Both the position numbers and the translations under genes were made by a program. Below the pieces are notes generated by a model. It worked only from the letters and a program-made list of their open reading frames with translations. It searched no databases and had not been told where the DNA came from. Below, piece by piece: positions 31,650-42,718 of a stretch of DNA of 64,000 bases (positions within the stretch are counted from its first letter, which is position 1; each line of letters opens with the position of its first letter). The stretch is from Rattus norvegicus (lineage: Eukaryota; Chordata; Mammalia; Rodentia; Muridae). The DNA is taken from NCBI RefSeq assembly GCF_036323735.1, contig NC_086028.1:37842501-37906500 (forward strand), in the 5' to 3' direction.

Positions 31650-31803
31650 CCAGCCAGATGTGATGCACACTTTTAGTCTCAGCTCTCGGGAGGCAGAATA
31701 AGGTATATCTCTTTGAATTCCAGGCCAGCCTGGTCAATATAGTAAGTTCCAGACCAGCCATGGATACATAGTGAAACCCTGTCTCAAAAAGACAAAACAA
31801 AAA
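31650..31803 (+). mobile_element. B1: B1 SINE
   Basis: GTGATGCACACTTTTAGTCT, TTCCAGGCCAGCCTGGTCAA, GTGAAACCCTGTCTCAAAAA. Confidence 0.85.
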
Positions 31804-31825
31804 GATATTCACACACACTCACTCA

Positions 31826-31827
<2 letters not shown>

Positions 31828-31890
<63 letters not shown>
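31828..31890 (+). repeat. (TC)n microsatellite
   Basis: About 30 pure CT units. Confidence 0.95.
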
Positions 31891-31893
<3 letters not shown>

Positions 31894-33225
31894 CTCCTGA
31901 TCTGGAATCCCTGGTTTCTCTTGAGCTCACAAGCCCTAGGTCAACTGCTTTCAGTCACTAAGGGTCCAGGAGAACACGAGGCCTTCCCACCTGAGCGGAT
32001 CCCCCCTCTGAAGCTCAGCCCCTCTGCACACTGGCACTCACTCACACCCTTGGAACCACAAAAAGCCACAGAGAACATATCAGGGCTTGAGACCTTCTCT
32101 TGAGAGAATGGCTAAGAGGAGTGGGAAGGAGAGAGAATGCTGGCTGAGAGGGAACCAGAGATCAAGGAAGAAAGAGGGGCCAGACCTCTGTGTCCATCTC
32201 CAAAGATCCTTCCCTGTCAGGGGAATTCATTTTCATGAACTTGGGTCAGCTATAGAAAAAGCAGGAGCAGACAGACAGACTCCCTTGGCAGGATCCAAAC
32301 ACACAGACAAACTCTCTTGTCATACAGCCAGTGCTGTATGTTGTATTCTTTGACAGATGAGCTACAAGGCAGGGAATGAAGCATCCAGCCCTTGAGGGCT
32401 TGTTCTTCTCTTTCTGACCCTGGAGTACAACCTTGATCTGATAAAGCACTGAGCAAATAGAGCCTTTGGGTCATAGCTGCTGGAGTGGATGAGAACTGGC
32501 TGGTCAGAAAGCCAGAGAAGCTAAACATCGAAGTACATCGGTGATTGTCTCTAAGCAACGAGGAACTTTCCTGGAGTCCTGAAGTTACCACACCAAGGAT
32601 CATGCCTCTGTACAGGCTTGGGTCCAGGGGAAAGGGAGAAGCCAGTAACTCGATATAACTTTTCCCAAGCCAGCCACTTTCTTAGAGTTGGCAAAGCGAC
32701 CCATAGGAACCTGTACTGCCATGCCAGGCCTGCGTCTCCTTGCACTGAAGACACAGACAGGCAATTCGTACCAAGAAGAAGTTCTGACACAGGGGAGTGG
32801 AAAATCAGACGCACACAGGTACTACCCTCTCCCCAACTTCTAGAATAGGCCCTGAGGGAATGAGGCAAGGCAGACAGGGGCTTCACAGAGGAGCAGCCAT
32901 TCTGTTGTTGCAAGCCTTTAGGGAAAGATCATGTGGGCTCTGATAGTTTCCATAACCCAGACTCCATCTGTTAACCAGTCAAGTGTTACACCAAAAGGTG
33001 TCCCTGTGGCTACCAGGCAATTGGATTCTCAACCTTCAGTTCCACTTTACTAGAGCAAGTCCTAGCACGTTGACTTGTATGGCTACATGAAGAAGAACTA
33101 GAGGAAAAATGAAAATATGATTTAAGGTAAATAAGATTTTTGCAAAGCTAAAGAAAGCTAGCTGGGATCTTGCTGTTGTAACCTCTTTCTACTCTGACTC
33201 ATTTTAATTATCTCCCTTTTACTTG
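31891..33225. other. Unique sequence, no recognised gene
   Basis: SINE-free for 1.3 kb. Several overlapping frames on both strands between 32240 and 32910 show no recognisable domain. Confidence 0.5.
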
Positions 33226-33245
33226 TTTAAGAAAATCAGCTACTG

Positions 33246-33352
33246 GGGTTGGGGATTTAGCTCAGTGGTAGAGCGCTTGCCTAGCAAGCGCAAGGCTCTG
33301 GGTTCGGACCCCAGCTCCGAAAAAAAGAAAAGAAAAAAAAAAGAAAAAAGAA
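33246..33352 (+). mobile_element. ID: ID SINE, BC1-like type
   Basis: GGGGTTGGGGATTTAGCTCA start and GCCTAGCAAGCGC core match the BC1-type ID as I recall it. AAGAAAATCAGCTACTG at 33229-33245 recurs after the A-rich tail at about 33353-33369. Confidence 0.95.
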
Positions 33353-33365
33353 AAAGAAAATCAGC

Positions 33366-33475
33366 TACTGAAGTTGGCCATGGTGGCATTTGTAATCCTG
33401 GCTCTTGAAGTCAGACACAAAAGGATCAGGAGTTCAAGGCCACCTTAAACGACATGAGACCCTGTCTGGGGGTGG
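33366..33475 (+). mobile_element. B1-like SINE fragment
   Basis: GGCCATGGTGGCATTTGTAA, GAGTTCAAGGCCACCTTAAA, GACCCTGTCTGGGGGTGGGG. Confidence 0.65.
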
Positions 33476-33654
33476 GGAGACCACTGACACTTTTGAGGGA
33501 AAATAATATCTGGGCACATAGACAAAGATTTATATTAAAAAAAATTATGGGACAGGCAAGATGGCCCTGCACTTGTTTTACTTGCTGCCTGAGTTCTCTT
33601 TAGTCTTCTCTGTCTCCCAACTCTCCATCTTTCTGCTCTCCCATACCCTGTCCA

Positions 33655-33655
<1 letters not shown>

Positions 33656-33708
<53 letters not shown>

Positions 33709-33740
33709 TGGGGGGGAGGGAGAGGGGGAAAGGGAGGGAA
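33656..33740 (+). repeat. (CA)n followed by a G-rich purine tract
   Basis: CA units to 33706, then GGTGGGGGGGAGGGAGAGGG. Open frames here are repeat artefacts. Confidence 0.92.
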
Positions 33741-33919
33741 AAGCAAACATACACACACACTCTCTCTCACTCTGCTCTGCATCTCTCAATGGCCAGATCC
33801 AATATGCTGGCCATGTGGACCCTCCCTGACACTTCTAGCCGTGCTCTCCCTCGTATCTACAATGAAAGCCTTCCCCTAAACCATACCATGGACTGTCGTC
33901 AGTTCATACAATAACTGTG

Positions 33920-34313
33920 CTGGATAGTTTAATGCCAACTCGACACAAGCTAAGGTCACCTAAGAGGAGAGAACCTTAACTGAGAAAATGCTCCCATAAG
34001 ATGAAGTTGTAGGCAAGCCTGTTGGCATTTTCTTAATTAATTGATTGACGGGGGAAAGCCCAGTCCATTGTGGGTGGGGCCACCCCTGAGCTGGTGGTCC
34101 TGGTTCTATGAGAAGGCAGGCTGAGCATCCTCCATGGCCTCCTGGAGGAGGCCATCAGCTCCTGCCTCCAGGTTCCTGCCCTGTTTAAATGCCTGTCCTG
34201 ACTTCCTTCAAGGATGAACAGCGATGTGGGTGTGTAAGCCAAATAAACCCTTTCCTCCTCAACTTGCTTTGTCATGGTGTTTCATCACAAAAACAGTAAC
34301 TCTTAACTAAGAC
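33920..34313 (+). mobile_element. Rodent LTR-like repeat (type B), full length
   Basis: TGTGCTGGATAGTTTAATGC to CTTAACTAAGAC, about 390 bp, with GCCAAATAAACCCTTTCCTC carrying AATAAA as an LTR would. Confidence 0.68.
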
Positions 34314-34617
34314 GATACATAAACATCCCTAGCTCTCAGAAGCTCCAAAGAGCAAACCAGAGAGACCCAAGATGAAGAGATTCAGGAAGGCAACCCTAGA
34401 AGGGGAAACATGGCATCTTGCTTCCACTGACAATTCCCTAACCTGAGAGGAGGCAGGCCTCCTACCACATTTCTAACCCTACGTCTGAGGAAGATGCATC
34501 ACCCACTTCAGGAATTTAAAGCACTTCCATCCAGCATCAGGCAGAGCTGAGCTGGCCCTTTTCTCCTGTGCATCTGTGGAGCTGTGAGGGAACCTCGGGG
34601 AACAGGGAACATTAGAC

Positions 34618-34970
34618 TGTTACGATGGTTCTCTCTGTTTCTGTGATAAAGTACCCGACAGAAGCAACTCGAGGAAAGGTTAGGTTTGTTTGGCTCATGG
34701 CTTGAGGGTACAGTCCGACATGACAGGAAGACAGGATGACAGAAATCTAAGGTGTCCACAGCAAGGAAGGACAGAGAGCTGAGTGCTAGTGACCTGCTCA
34801 CTTGCCCCTGGGCCCCAGACTATGGAACGGTGCCACCCACATTACGGTGGATCGTCCCTCCTCGGTTTAGCCTTTAGGGAAATGCCCTCATCAACACTCA
34901 GAGGTTTGGCTCCTGTCCGGTTCTCAAGGCCACTAAGTTAACAATTGAGATTGTCCACCTGCGTTGTACA
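34618..34970 (-). mobile_element. Rodent medium-reiteration repeat (type A)
   Basis: TCTGTTTCTGTGATAAAGTA, TTTGGCTCATGGCTTGAGGG, GGTGCCACCCACATTACGGT. Confidence 0.55.
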
Positions 34971-36195
34971 TTGTCCTGGTAAATTGCCATGTTCTATCTG
35001 AGCTGGCTCTCAGTGGAACCACGCCCAGCCCTTGCACCCACTTCAGGCCCAAGCATGTTTAGGTCAAGGGACTTCCAAGATCGCCCGTCTGTGGATGGGC
35101 TGCCCTTCTTGCTACTCTGGAACAGATGAGGAGGAAAGAAAAAATAACAACCTAGTCCAACAGTAAAACCACGGAGTCCTTGAGAACAGCTGGGTCAGCC
35201 ATGAACAACAGAGGTTATGACTAGCATTTGTCCCATGATATAAAAGTGCCTGCTGTGGGAAAGAGGAGCTGGGGGTGTAGCCATGGGGTGCTCAGCCATG
35301 GAGAGAAAGCCAGTTGGGAACTGGCCTGCCTGCCTTGACTTACCCAGTCTGCTTCGCTCGATGTTTCCTTCCTGTTGGTTTGCCCCTTCACTTGGAGACC
35401 TCACCTGAGGGGTCCCTCACCTCTGCCTGGAACTCTCTGTATTGGGAACTCCAGCCAACTGTCTCGAAGGGTCTGTCCAGTTGATTTCTGCAGGGTCTTG
35501 CAAGCACCGAGTTTGATGAGGCTCTGCTTCCTACTCAATCACTTACCTACACGTTCGTCTTCGGCTGCTTACTCTTTTACTTTTGTTCCCTCATTCAAAA
35601 GCAAAAGCATGGCTAGCATAGACCACTCTCCAGACCACACAGAGCACCATCAGAGAGATTTAACGCAGTGATTGATCAGGTTAGAGAGACGTCACCGAGT
35701 CACACAGCAAACACGCACCGGAACCTGATTTCCAGTCAGGCTGTTTCTTCCCTCTCCCCTCACACAGGTCCTCCTCATTCAGCTATAAAACCAAAAACAT
35801 TGCTTGTAGTGGAGAGGGAGAGGGCCATTAGATACTCCAGAAAACAACTTCTGTTAGATACATGGAGCTCAGAGAGCAACTTCAGACCTCACAGGGCCGA
35901 GGCCCAGCTGGTTCCCACACATTATCTGATCAAATACATTCCAACAGCAGCAGATGCCTGTCTCTAGGACACTGGATTATCTGCCCATTAAATCAGATCG
36001 CTAATAAAGAGGTTTTAATGTAGGATATGAATCTTCCAGCAGTGACTGCTTACCTCAAGTTTTTGTGCTAAATACCCCAAAATGAATCTCTGAGCAAAGG
36101 GACATCTGTCACAGAAGCAGCTTCAGCCAACATTAAACAGCTGGGCCAATCCCAGGCCTCCACAAGGCAGAGTGAGTATGTGTGCCTGCACGCAC
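34971..36195. other. Unique sequence with AT-rich block at 35950-36060
   Basis: Repeat-poor. ATATAAAAG near 35240 is TATA-like but has no supporting transcript evidence. 35950-36060 (CATTAAATCAGATCGCTAAT and following) resembles conserved non-coding DNA. No gene recognised. Confidence 0.4.
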
Positions 36196-36199
36196 ATAC

Positions 36200-36202
36200 G
36201 AG

Positions 36203-36246
<44 letters not shown>
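36200..36246 (+). repeat. (CG)n-(CA)n alternating tract
   Basis: GAGCGCGCGCGC runs directly into about 20 CA units, a strongly Z-DNA-prone sequence. 36247-36683 is unique. Confidence 0.9.
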
Positions 36247-36249
<3 letters not shown>

Positions 36250-36683
36250 TCATGCTGAGCTGCACAAACAGCCATTGCCTACAGTGGAGCACACTCGATA
36301 CCACAGGGTCACAAGGGATGCCACCATGGAGTCCTTTATCACCCATACAAACATGTGGGGAACCTGAACTCCACCAAGAGCTTTTGCTTTGTGAGCAGAC
36401 TGCACGTGTCACCTGGGCAGACACGAGCCAGCACTCCACAAGCAAGGAGGTAGACAGCTGGCTGTAACACCCTCCCACGGTGCTTCTGCTGTGTCCCAGA
36501 ATAAATTAGCCTCGGAATCAGAATCACTGATGACTTACTTCTGGGAGGAGAGAGTATAAAGGAGAGAGAGTTCCCCCGGTAACGCTAGACACGAAAACCC
36601 AGGTTCGATGTGTGCTGGAGTTCTAAACAACGGTAGAAGTGAAATCATACGCACCTGTTGAACAGACCCTCCCTAGAAGACAC

Positions 36684-37205
36684 TGTGGTGGTACTGAATG
36701 ACAGTAGCCCCCATAGGCTCATATATTTGAATTCCTGGTCCCCAGCTGATGGGCTGTTTAGGAAGGATTAAGTGTGGCCTTGTTGGGGTTTCAAAAGACT
36801 CAAGCCGGTCTGGAGAGATGGCTCAGTGGTTAAGAGCACTGACTGCTCTTCCAGAGGTCCTGAGTTCAATTCCCGGCAACCACATGGTGGCCTGTGACCA
36901 TCTGCAATGGGATCTGATGCCCTCCTATGGTGTGTCTGAGGACAGCTACAGTGTACTTATATATAATAAATAAATATTTTTTTAAAAAAGACTCAAGTCA
37001 TTCCTAGTGTCTGTCTCTCTCTGCCTTGTGGTTGTGTGAGCTCTAAGCTACCACTCCAAAACCACGGCTGCCTGCCTGCTGCCGTGTTCCCTGTTGTGAC
37101 CGTCATGGACTCACCCTCTGAAACTGTAGGCCTCCAGTAAACTCATTCTTCTATGACTTGCCTTGGTCACGGTGTCTTACCCCAGCAAAAGAAAAGTACC
37201 CAAGA
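36684..37205 (+). mobile_element. MaLR LTR (MT-type) split by a B2
   Basis: GCCCCCATAGGCTCATATAT, GATGGGCTGTTTAGGAAGGA, GTGTGGCCTTGTTGG; after the B2, CTCACCCTCTGAAACTGTAG, CTTGGTCACGGTGTCTTACC and CCAAGACA. Confidence 0.72.
36805..36985 (+). mobile_element. B2: B2 SINE inside a MaLR LTR
   Basis: Full B2; AAAAGACTCAAG at 36793-36804 is repeated at 36986-36997. Confidence 0.95.
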
Positions 37206-37649
37206 CAGACACAAACAAGCACCTGTTCACTCCAAATAGGGCACCCAGAACGAACCAAGTAATGAATCCATCCAAGACTAGTTTGGTGAACTTCGGACCT
37301 TACAGGGGTTACTTACAAGAGCGTGGGTCACCCAAAGCAGCCATACCACATCAAAGCTTCACCCAATTTTCCTTCTGCTTCACCTGCCCCCATTAAATAT
37401 CCTCCGTGCTCTCCCGAGGCCACGTGAAGCTGGGGCAGAATGACTTACAGCTGGAGTGAGACTTGGCAAGGGTGAGCGGCCGGTCTCAGGTCTAACAACC
37501 CTCCCCTTCTATAAGGAAATGCCAACGGGCCAAGCATGAGGTTGCTCCGCAGCCGCTCTCATGAAAACGGTAATAACTGTTACGGGGTCTGCAGCTCGAC
37601 CTCATGTCGAGCACGCGTGCTGCTGGGGCCAGGTGGCAAGCGCTGGCTT
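37206..37649. other. Unique sequence
   Basis: No recognised repeat or gene. Confidence 0.5.
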
Positions 37650-37775
37650 TATTTAGGAGGATGGGATTGCTAGCCTCCATTCACAGGCAAGAAAACTGAG
37701 GCCGAGGGAAGTAAGACACACGTCAAAATCACAGAGCAGGGAAGTGATGGAGCCTAGACTGTCATCTATTAATTA
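37650..37775 (+). mobile_element. MIR: MIR ancient SINE
   Basis: CACAGGCAAGAAAACTGAGG, then GGAAGTAAGACACACGTCAA and CAGAGCAGGGAAGTGATGGA match the MIR core and 3' region. Confidence 0.7.
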
Positions 37776-37929
37776 GTCACTCACTGCCTCCTAAGGGGCT
37801 GGAGGGAAAGAGTGTGATGCTGTACTTGTAAGCCTAGCCCTGCAGGAGGAGCCCTGAACTAGCGGGCCTGTCAGCGTAGCCTAGTCAGAAAGCCTCCCGT
37901 CCCAGTGAGACCCTAACTCGGAAACCAGT

Positions 37930-38093
37930 ATGAGGGCCTAGAGAGATGGCGACACGGTTAAAGGCACCAGCTGCTCTTGCAGACAACTTATGTTGTGTTC
38001 CCAGCAATCATGTGACACCTCATACCAACAAGTGTATGTAACTCTAGTTCCAGGAACCAGCGCCTCTTCAGCTTCAATGGGCACACATGTGGT

Positions 38094-38131
<38 letters not shown>

Positions 38132-38165
38132 GCAGGGAAAACACTACTGTGTGTAAAATAAAAGA
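37930..38165 (+). mobile_element. B3: B3 SINE with (CA)n
   Basis: GAGGGCCTAGAGAGATGGCG, CATGTGACACCTCATACCAA, TAACTCTAGTTCCAGGAACC, (CA)n at about 38094-38128 and TGTAAAATAAAAGAC. Confidence 0.82.
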
Positions 38166-38249
38166 CTACAGAGTTTGTTTTAAAAACTGGAAAAAAAAAA
38201 GAGAGATGGGCAGCAGCCTAAGGCACAACACCTGAGAATAACCTCCAGC

Positions 38250-38480
38250 CTACACACACACACACACACATACATACTGACCATATACATACATACATAC
38301 ACACACACATACATACTAACCACATACATACACTGACCTCGTACATACACTGACTACACACACAGTGTCCACACACACTTACTGACCTCATATACACATT
38401 GACCACACACACACTATGACCACACACGCACACTGACCAAACATACACATACACACACACATACACACGCAGACCACACG
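38250..38480 (+). repeat. CA/ACAT-rich array with recurring ACTGACC
   Basis: ACACAC and ACATAC units punctuated by repeated CTGACC and TGACCACA blocks. It produces the long Val/Cys-rich minus-strand frames, which are not genes. Confidence 0.85.
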
Positions 38481-38519
38481 CTCACTGATCCTATATACAC
38501 ACATGTCTAAAATGGTAAG

Positions 38520-39270
38520 CCTTATGTTATACAATTTGACTACATTTTTCCTAACTGGGCAAAGCAGCTGCTGGTCTTTCTGGTCTTGGAGAAGAACCAT
38601 CCCAAGGCCTACAAAAGTTCAAGTCCACTATCTGGCACATGCTAGGTGCCCGGTATGAAAGAGTGATTATTATTACTGAGTCCTCGTGGCTTCTCTACTC
38701 ATCACCTAACGTATGAATACCGTACTTGGCACTTAACACGTAAGTGCTGCCAGAGAGTTCCTATTACAATTATGCATTAATTAGCAGAACGATCGTGGCA
38801 AAGCAGCTATTAGAACTCCACACGAGTTTACAGATTCGAGTTCAGCTTCCTTCTCCCTCTCTTACTCCCGTCTCCCACAATAAACTGTTTACCATTTCAA
38901 TTATTTCCCTTCCAACATTGTGATCACTGTACTTAAAATTCAATCAGCCTTCTAATTTTAAGCATCTTTTTTTGTCTATGGAGCCAACCATTGACAAGCG
39001 TCCTGGATTTAACATCTGTTCCCAGCAGTAAATGGTTTTAAATTTGAGAACCGAAAACACATAGGAGGCAATTATGAGCAGCTCTCGCCTGTGATTCATG
39101 GCCACGCATCAGTAACTTGCTCCTCTGACGGCAAGGCTCTGATAGATGAGCCCTTCAGCCAGCCAAGCTCATGCACCGAGAACACTAAACTCAGTGCCAC
39201 CACCCAACAAATGCCTTATTGGTTTAGGAGAGTATTGGGGTCCCCCCCAGATTCTCAGGCATTTGAACAT
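38520..39270. other. Unique AT-rich sequence, candidate conserved block
   Basis: No SINE or other repeat. 38640-39070 contains TTAATTAGC, an ACGATCGTGG stretch and several AATTATT/TTTAAATTT motifs, resembling conserved regulatory DNA. No coding frame stands out. Confidence 0.35.
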
Positions 39271-39275
39271 TGGGT

Positions 39276-39692
39276 GTAGCGGTTTGAATAGGAATGGCCC
39301 CCATAGGCTCGTGTGTTTGAATGCTGGGCCATAGGGAGTGGAACTGTCAGGGAGTGGAGCCTTATTGGAGCAGGTACGGCCTTGTTGGAGGAAGTGTGTC
39401 ACTAGGGGATGGGCTTTAAAGTCTCAGACGCTTAAGCCATGCCCAGTGTGGCATTCATTTCCCGCACCTGCTGATCTGGATATAGGACTCTCAGCTCCCT
39501 CTCCAGCACCATGCCTGCCTGCACCATGCCTGCCTGCACCATGCCTGCCTGCACCATGCCTGCCTGCACGCTGCCAAGCTTCCCACCATGACGATGGACT
39601 GACCCTCTGGACTGTAAGCCAGACCCAATTAAATGTTTTCCTTAATAAGAGTTGCCATGGTGCCTGTTCACAGTAATGGAAACCCTAAGACA
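39276..39692 (+). mobile_element. MaLR LTR (MTD-type) with internal minisatellite
   Basis: GGTTTGAATAGGAATGGCCC, GAAGTGTGTCACTAGGGGAT, CTCTCAGCTCCCTCTCCAGC, ATTAAATGTTTTCCTTAATA, GAAACCCTAAGACA. Four perfect copies of CACCATGCCTGCCTG fill 39507-39566. Confidence 0.78.
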
Positions 39693-39985
39693 CTTGGCTT
39701 CTAGTTGGTGGCGCTGTTGAGGGAGGCTTAGAAGGTATGGCCTTTCTAAAGGAAGTATGTCACTTGAGGGCAGACTTCGCGAGCTTAAAGACTCTTGCCA
39801 TTTCAAGTTGCTCCCTCTGCTTCTCATCATTCAGAAGGTGAGCTCTCAGTTCTTCCAGCCACCATTCCTGCCTGCCCTGTTTCCCCTCTGTGACAGTGAT
39901 GGACTCTTATCCCTCTGGAACCCAAATAAACCCTCCCTTCTATAAGTTACATTCGCTATGGTGTCTTATCACAGCAATAGAAAAG
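39693..39985 (+). mobile_element. Second MaLR LTR, directly adjoining
   Basis: GGAAGTATGTCACTTGAGGG, GTGATGGACTCTTATCCCTC, ACCCAAATAAACCCTCCCTT, CAGCAATAGAAAAGTAAC. Confidence 0.6.
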
Positions 39986-40125
39986 TAACTATGTCTTTAA
40001 GCCCAGCACTTGGAAGGCAGAGGCAGGTGGATCTCTGAGTTCAAGAGGCCAGCCTGATCTACACAGTGAGCTCCAGGAGGGTCAGGACTACACAGAGAAA
40101 CCCTGTCTCAAAAAGCCGAAAGAGA
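39986..40125 (+). mobile_element. B1: B1 SINE
   Basis: GTCTTTAAGCCCAGCACTTG, GATCTCTGAGTTCAAGAGGC, AAACCCTGTCTCAAAAAG. Confidence 0.9.
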
Positions 40126-40274
40126 AAAGGGGGTGGGGTAACGACGAATACAAGGATTTTATTTAATAAATGTTTAGTAGTTCCATACATGCATACAGTG
40201 CACCTTGACAAAATTCACCTCCCTCTCCAACTCCTCCCTGATCCAACTTCAACTCCATGTCATCTGTTTTTGGT

Positions 40275-40530
40275 TTTTGCTTTTGTCTTGAGACAGCATC
40301 TTCAATATAGGATCCTGGCTAGCCTGGTACTCACTACAAAGACCAGGCTGGCCTCAAACCCACAGAAATCTGCTTGCCTCTGCCTCCTGAGAACTGGGGT
40401 TAAAGTCTTGAGTCATCAGACCTGACCGGTTTTTTTTTTCTTAAGATCTGTTTATTTGTATTTATGTGTATGTGCCTGTGTGTATATGTCACATGTATGT
40501 GAGTACCCATGAAAGCCAGGTGACTGACTC
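40275..40530 (-). mobile_element. B1 SINE followed by B3 fragment
   Basis: B1 in reverse at 40275-40430 (GTCTTGAGACAGCATCTTC, ACCAGGCTGGCCTCAAACCC), then a T-run and B3-like sequence (TATGTGAGTACCCATGAAAG) to about 40530. Confidence 0.75.
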
Positions 40531-40679
40531 ATCATACCCCGAGATAACAGGAGAACCTCTAAGTGTATAGAAGGAAAACATCAATGTATTTGGCTCAAGT
40601 TGGATGTTCATTACACATAAATTAGTAAACAGTGATAGATAGTAAGCACGAAATGCTAGAAATACATTTAAGGATGTAC

Positions 40680-41275
40680 GTGACTGTTCATTTTAATTTT
40701 ATTTTAGGTATACAGGACAGTTTCTTGACATCTCAGCCATCCAACAGTCCGTCTAGAACCTCTCCTCTGTAGACTGAGTGTCTCTCCCCTGTCTCCAGCC
40801 TCCACTCAAAAGCCTTCCTGTCTTCTTCTCCACGTGGTTCAACATGGAATTCGGTTGGCATTTCCTGCCATTCATAAAGAGCCAGGAGGCAGAGATGGAA
40901 ATTGAATCTTAAATGTGCGTTTTACTAAGATAGCCAGCAGTCTGAGAAGACAGCAGGTTAATAGCCTAGAAATCTGTCTTCCATTGCATCTCCAGCTGGC
41001 AGATTATATGGGGAGAAGAGGGGTGGAGGCCAAGTCAGTCCCCACTAGAGCTCGATCTCCTTGGTCGTGTAGTCAGGCACAGTTCTGAGACCTCTGAGAT
41101 CAGTGCTTCTCTTGTGGATGTCTAGACTCAGGTACTTCTTGAAAATGCTGAGTCCAGTTAGTTTCTGCTGTGTTCAATGGTGCGCTCTTCCAGCAGCGCC
41201 TGGGCTATGGAGGAGAACTTGACTCTGAACACATAAACCATCAGCAGCATGTACCTGTTGAGCCAGTGCTGATGT
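40680..41275 (-). pseudogene. Candidate processed-pseudogene tail, parent unrecognised
   Basis: On the minus strand, a coding-like frame (about 41275 to a TAA at 41160-41158) contains NRYMLLMVYVFRVKFSS. It passes by frameshift into a second frame (41158 to a TAG at 41047-41045) that ends RTVPDYTTKEIEL. About 340 bases follow without SINEs, closing in AAAATAAAATTAAAATG near 40700, which holds an AATAAA. This looks like a C-terminus, 3' UTR and poly-A end. I do not recognise the parent protein, and chance cannot be excluded. Confidence 0.3.
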
Positions 41276-41836
41276 GAACCTGTTGATTCTTTTCTACAGT
41301 ATGGAGTGCCTCTGTCTGTTAACCTCTGTCCCCTGTCAGAATAAAACTTGGTGCTTTCCAGCCTGCTTCCTCGGGGTGGTTAGGAAAGCCAGTGGATCTG
41401 ACCCCTGGATCCTGCTCTGTCATTTCACCACCTCCAGTTCTCTCCTCACTGTGACCCAATGCCTGGAAAGTCATTCATTTTGGGTGTGGGGACCTAGAAT
41501 TCAGCATCCTCTCCATTCAAAGTCCTCTTAGGCAGCCTTCACTGCACCCCAACCTTCACTTCATGCACCCCTGAATTCTAGAACTACCTTGCTACTAAGA
41601 GTCACACCCCAGACCTTGTCCTCTTCCATCAGCAATGTCCTCCAACATCCTTAGTTCAAACCCTCACTGTCCGCCGCACCTTCTCCCTTCCCAGCTTGTT
41701 AGATGCCTGGACAAACACTGGCCACCCAGGCCCTCCAGCCCTGAGTTTCTCCTCTTTCTTTCTCATCTATCAGCACAGAGTAGTCAAGTAAAAACAAAGA
41801 TATATTTGTCCTTTTCTTTGCTTAATTTGAATACCT
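41276..41836. other. Unique sequence
   Basis: No recognised repeat. Plus-strand frames at 41274-41531 and 41635-41838 are Ser/Leu/Pro-rich with no recognised domain. Confidence 0.45.
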
Positions 41837-41837
41837 A

Positions 41838-42048
41838 AATTTTTTTTAATTAAGAAATATTTTTACTGTATTGTAAGGGTTTTCGTGTGCATGTGCGTCT
41901 GTGCAACACATGTATGTGCAGTGTCCACAAAGGCCAGAAGATGTTTGCACTGCAGTTGCAAACAGTTGTGAGCTACCAAATAGCGTCTAACCCAGCGCCT
42001 CTGCCAGAACAGCCTGTGCTCTTAAAGCTGAGCCATCTCTCCAGCCCC
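41838..42048 (-). mobile_element. B3: B3 SINE
   Basis: AAGGCCAGAAGATGTTTGCA, CAGTTGTGAGCTACCAAATA, GCTGAGCCATCTCTCCAGCC. Confidence 0.85.
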
Positions 42049-42718
42049 TTAATTTGAATATTCTAGCCCATTCATCAATAAGTATGAGCACTGGTTTTAA
42101 CTTGAGAGATATATGTATGTAGCTCTTAAAAGTCATCCTAAGAAATCAGATGGGGAGAGAAGGTCTTCCCAGGCAGGTGAGCAAAACTCAGGAAGGAAAA
42201 AAAAAAGAAAGGAATGCAAGCTTTTCTAGAAAGGATCTGCCAAGCTGTACGGACAGTAAGTTCAAAGGCCTGAGGCAGCAGTGTGCCCAGCAAGTTCAAA
42301 GAACAGCAAGGAGGCCAACCGAGCAGAAACAGAGCAGATGGGGTTGGGGACACATAGAGCAGGATGACAAGAGGGGACATGGGAGAGCCCTGAAGCTAGG
42401 TGAGGGCTGCGACTTTTATGTTGGTTGGAGGAAAGCTGTCAGAGGGTTTTGAGCCAAGAGGCATGTGACCCAGTTTACATTTTGGAGGGCACTGACCCTG
42501 CAGGGTGTAGACCAAGCTACAGGGCAGGGCCAGGAGAGGGTGGGAGTCCTGGGAAAGGGCTGTGGTCCACCTGAGGGATGGAAAGCAAGCAGAAACAGTG
42601 AGAGGTGGATATGTTCACTCTGTAGATTAGGTCCTGAGGCTAAAATCAACCAGCCAGACAATGAGCCATTGCTAAATGGTAGATAGCACAATAGACCAAA
42701 GACCAATAAATGAAGACT
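42049..42718. other. Unique, with possible ancient repeat at 42260-42620
   Basis: AAGCTGTCAGAGGGTTTTGA, GCCAAGAGGCATGTGACCC and CAGTTTACATTTTGGAGGGC resemble a dispersed old mammalian repeat whose name I cannot fix. No gene recognised. Confidence 0.35.

Noticed and set aside
35235..35250. TATA-box-like ATATAAAAG as a promoter
   Set aside because: Isolated motif in AT-containing DNA with no initiator, CpG or downstream frame to support it.
39338..39676. Proline-repeat protein frame (PAPCLPAPCLPAP)
   Set aside because: It is the 15-bp repeat inside a MaLR LTR.
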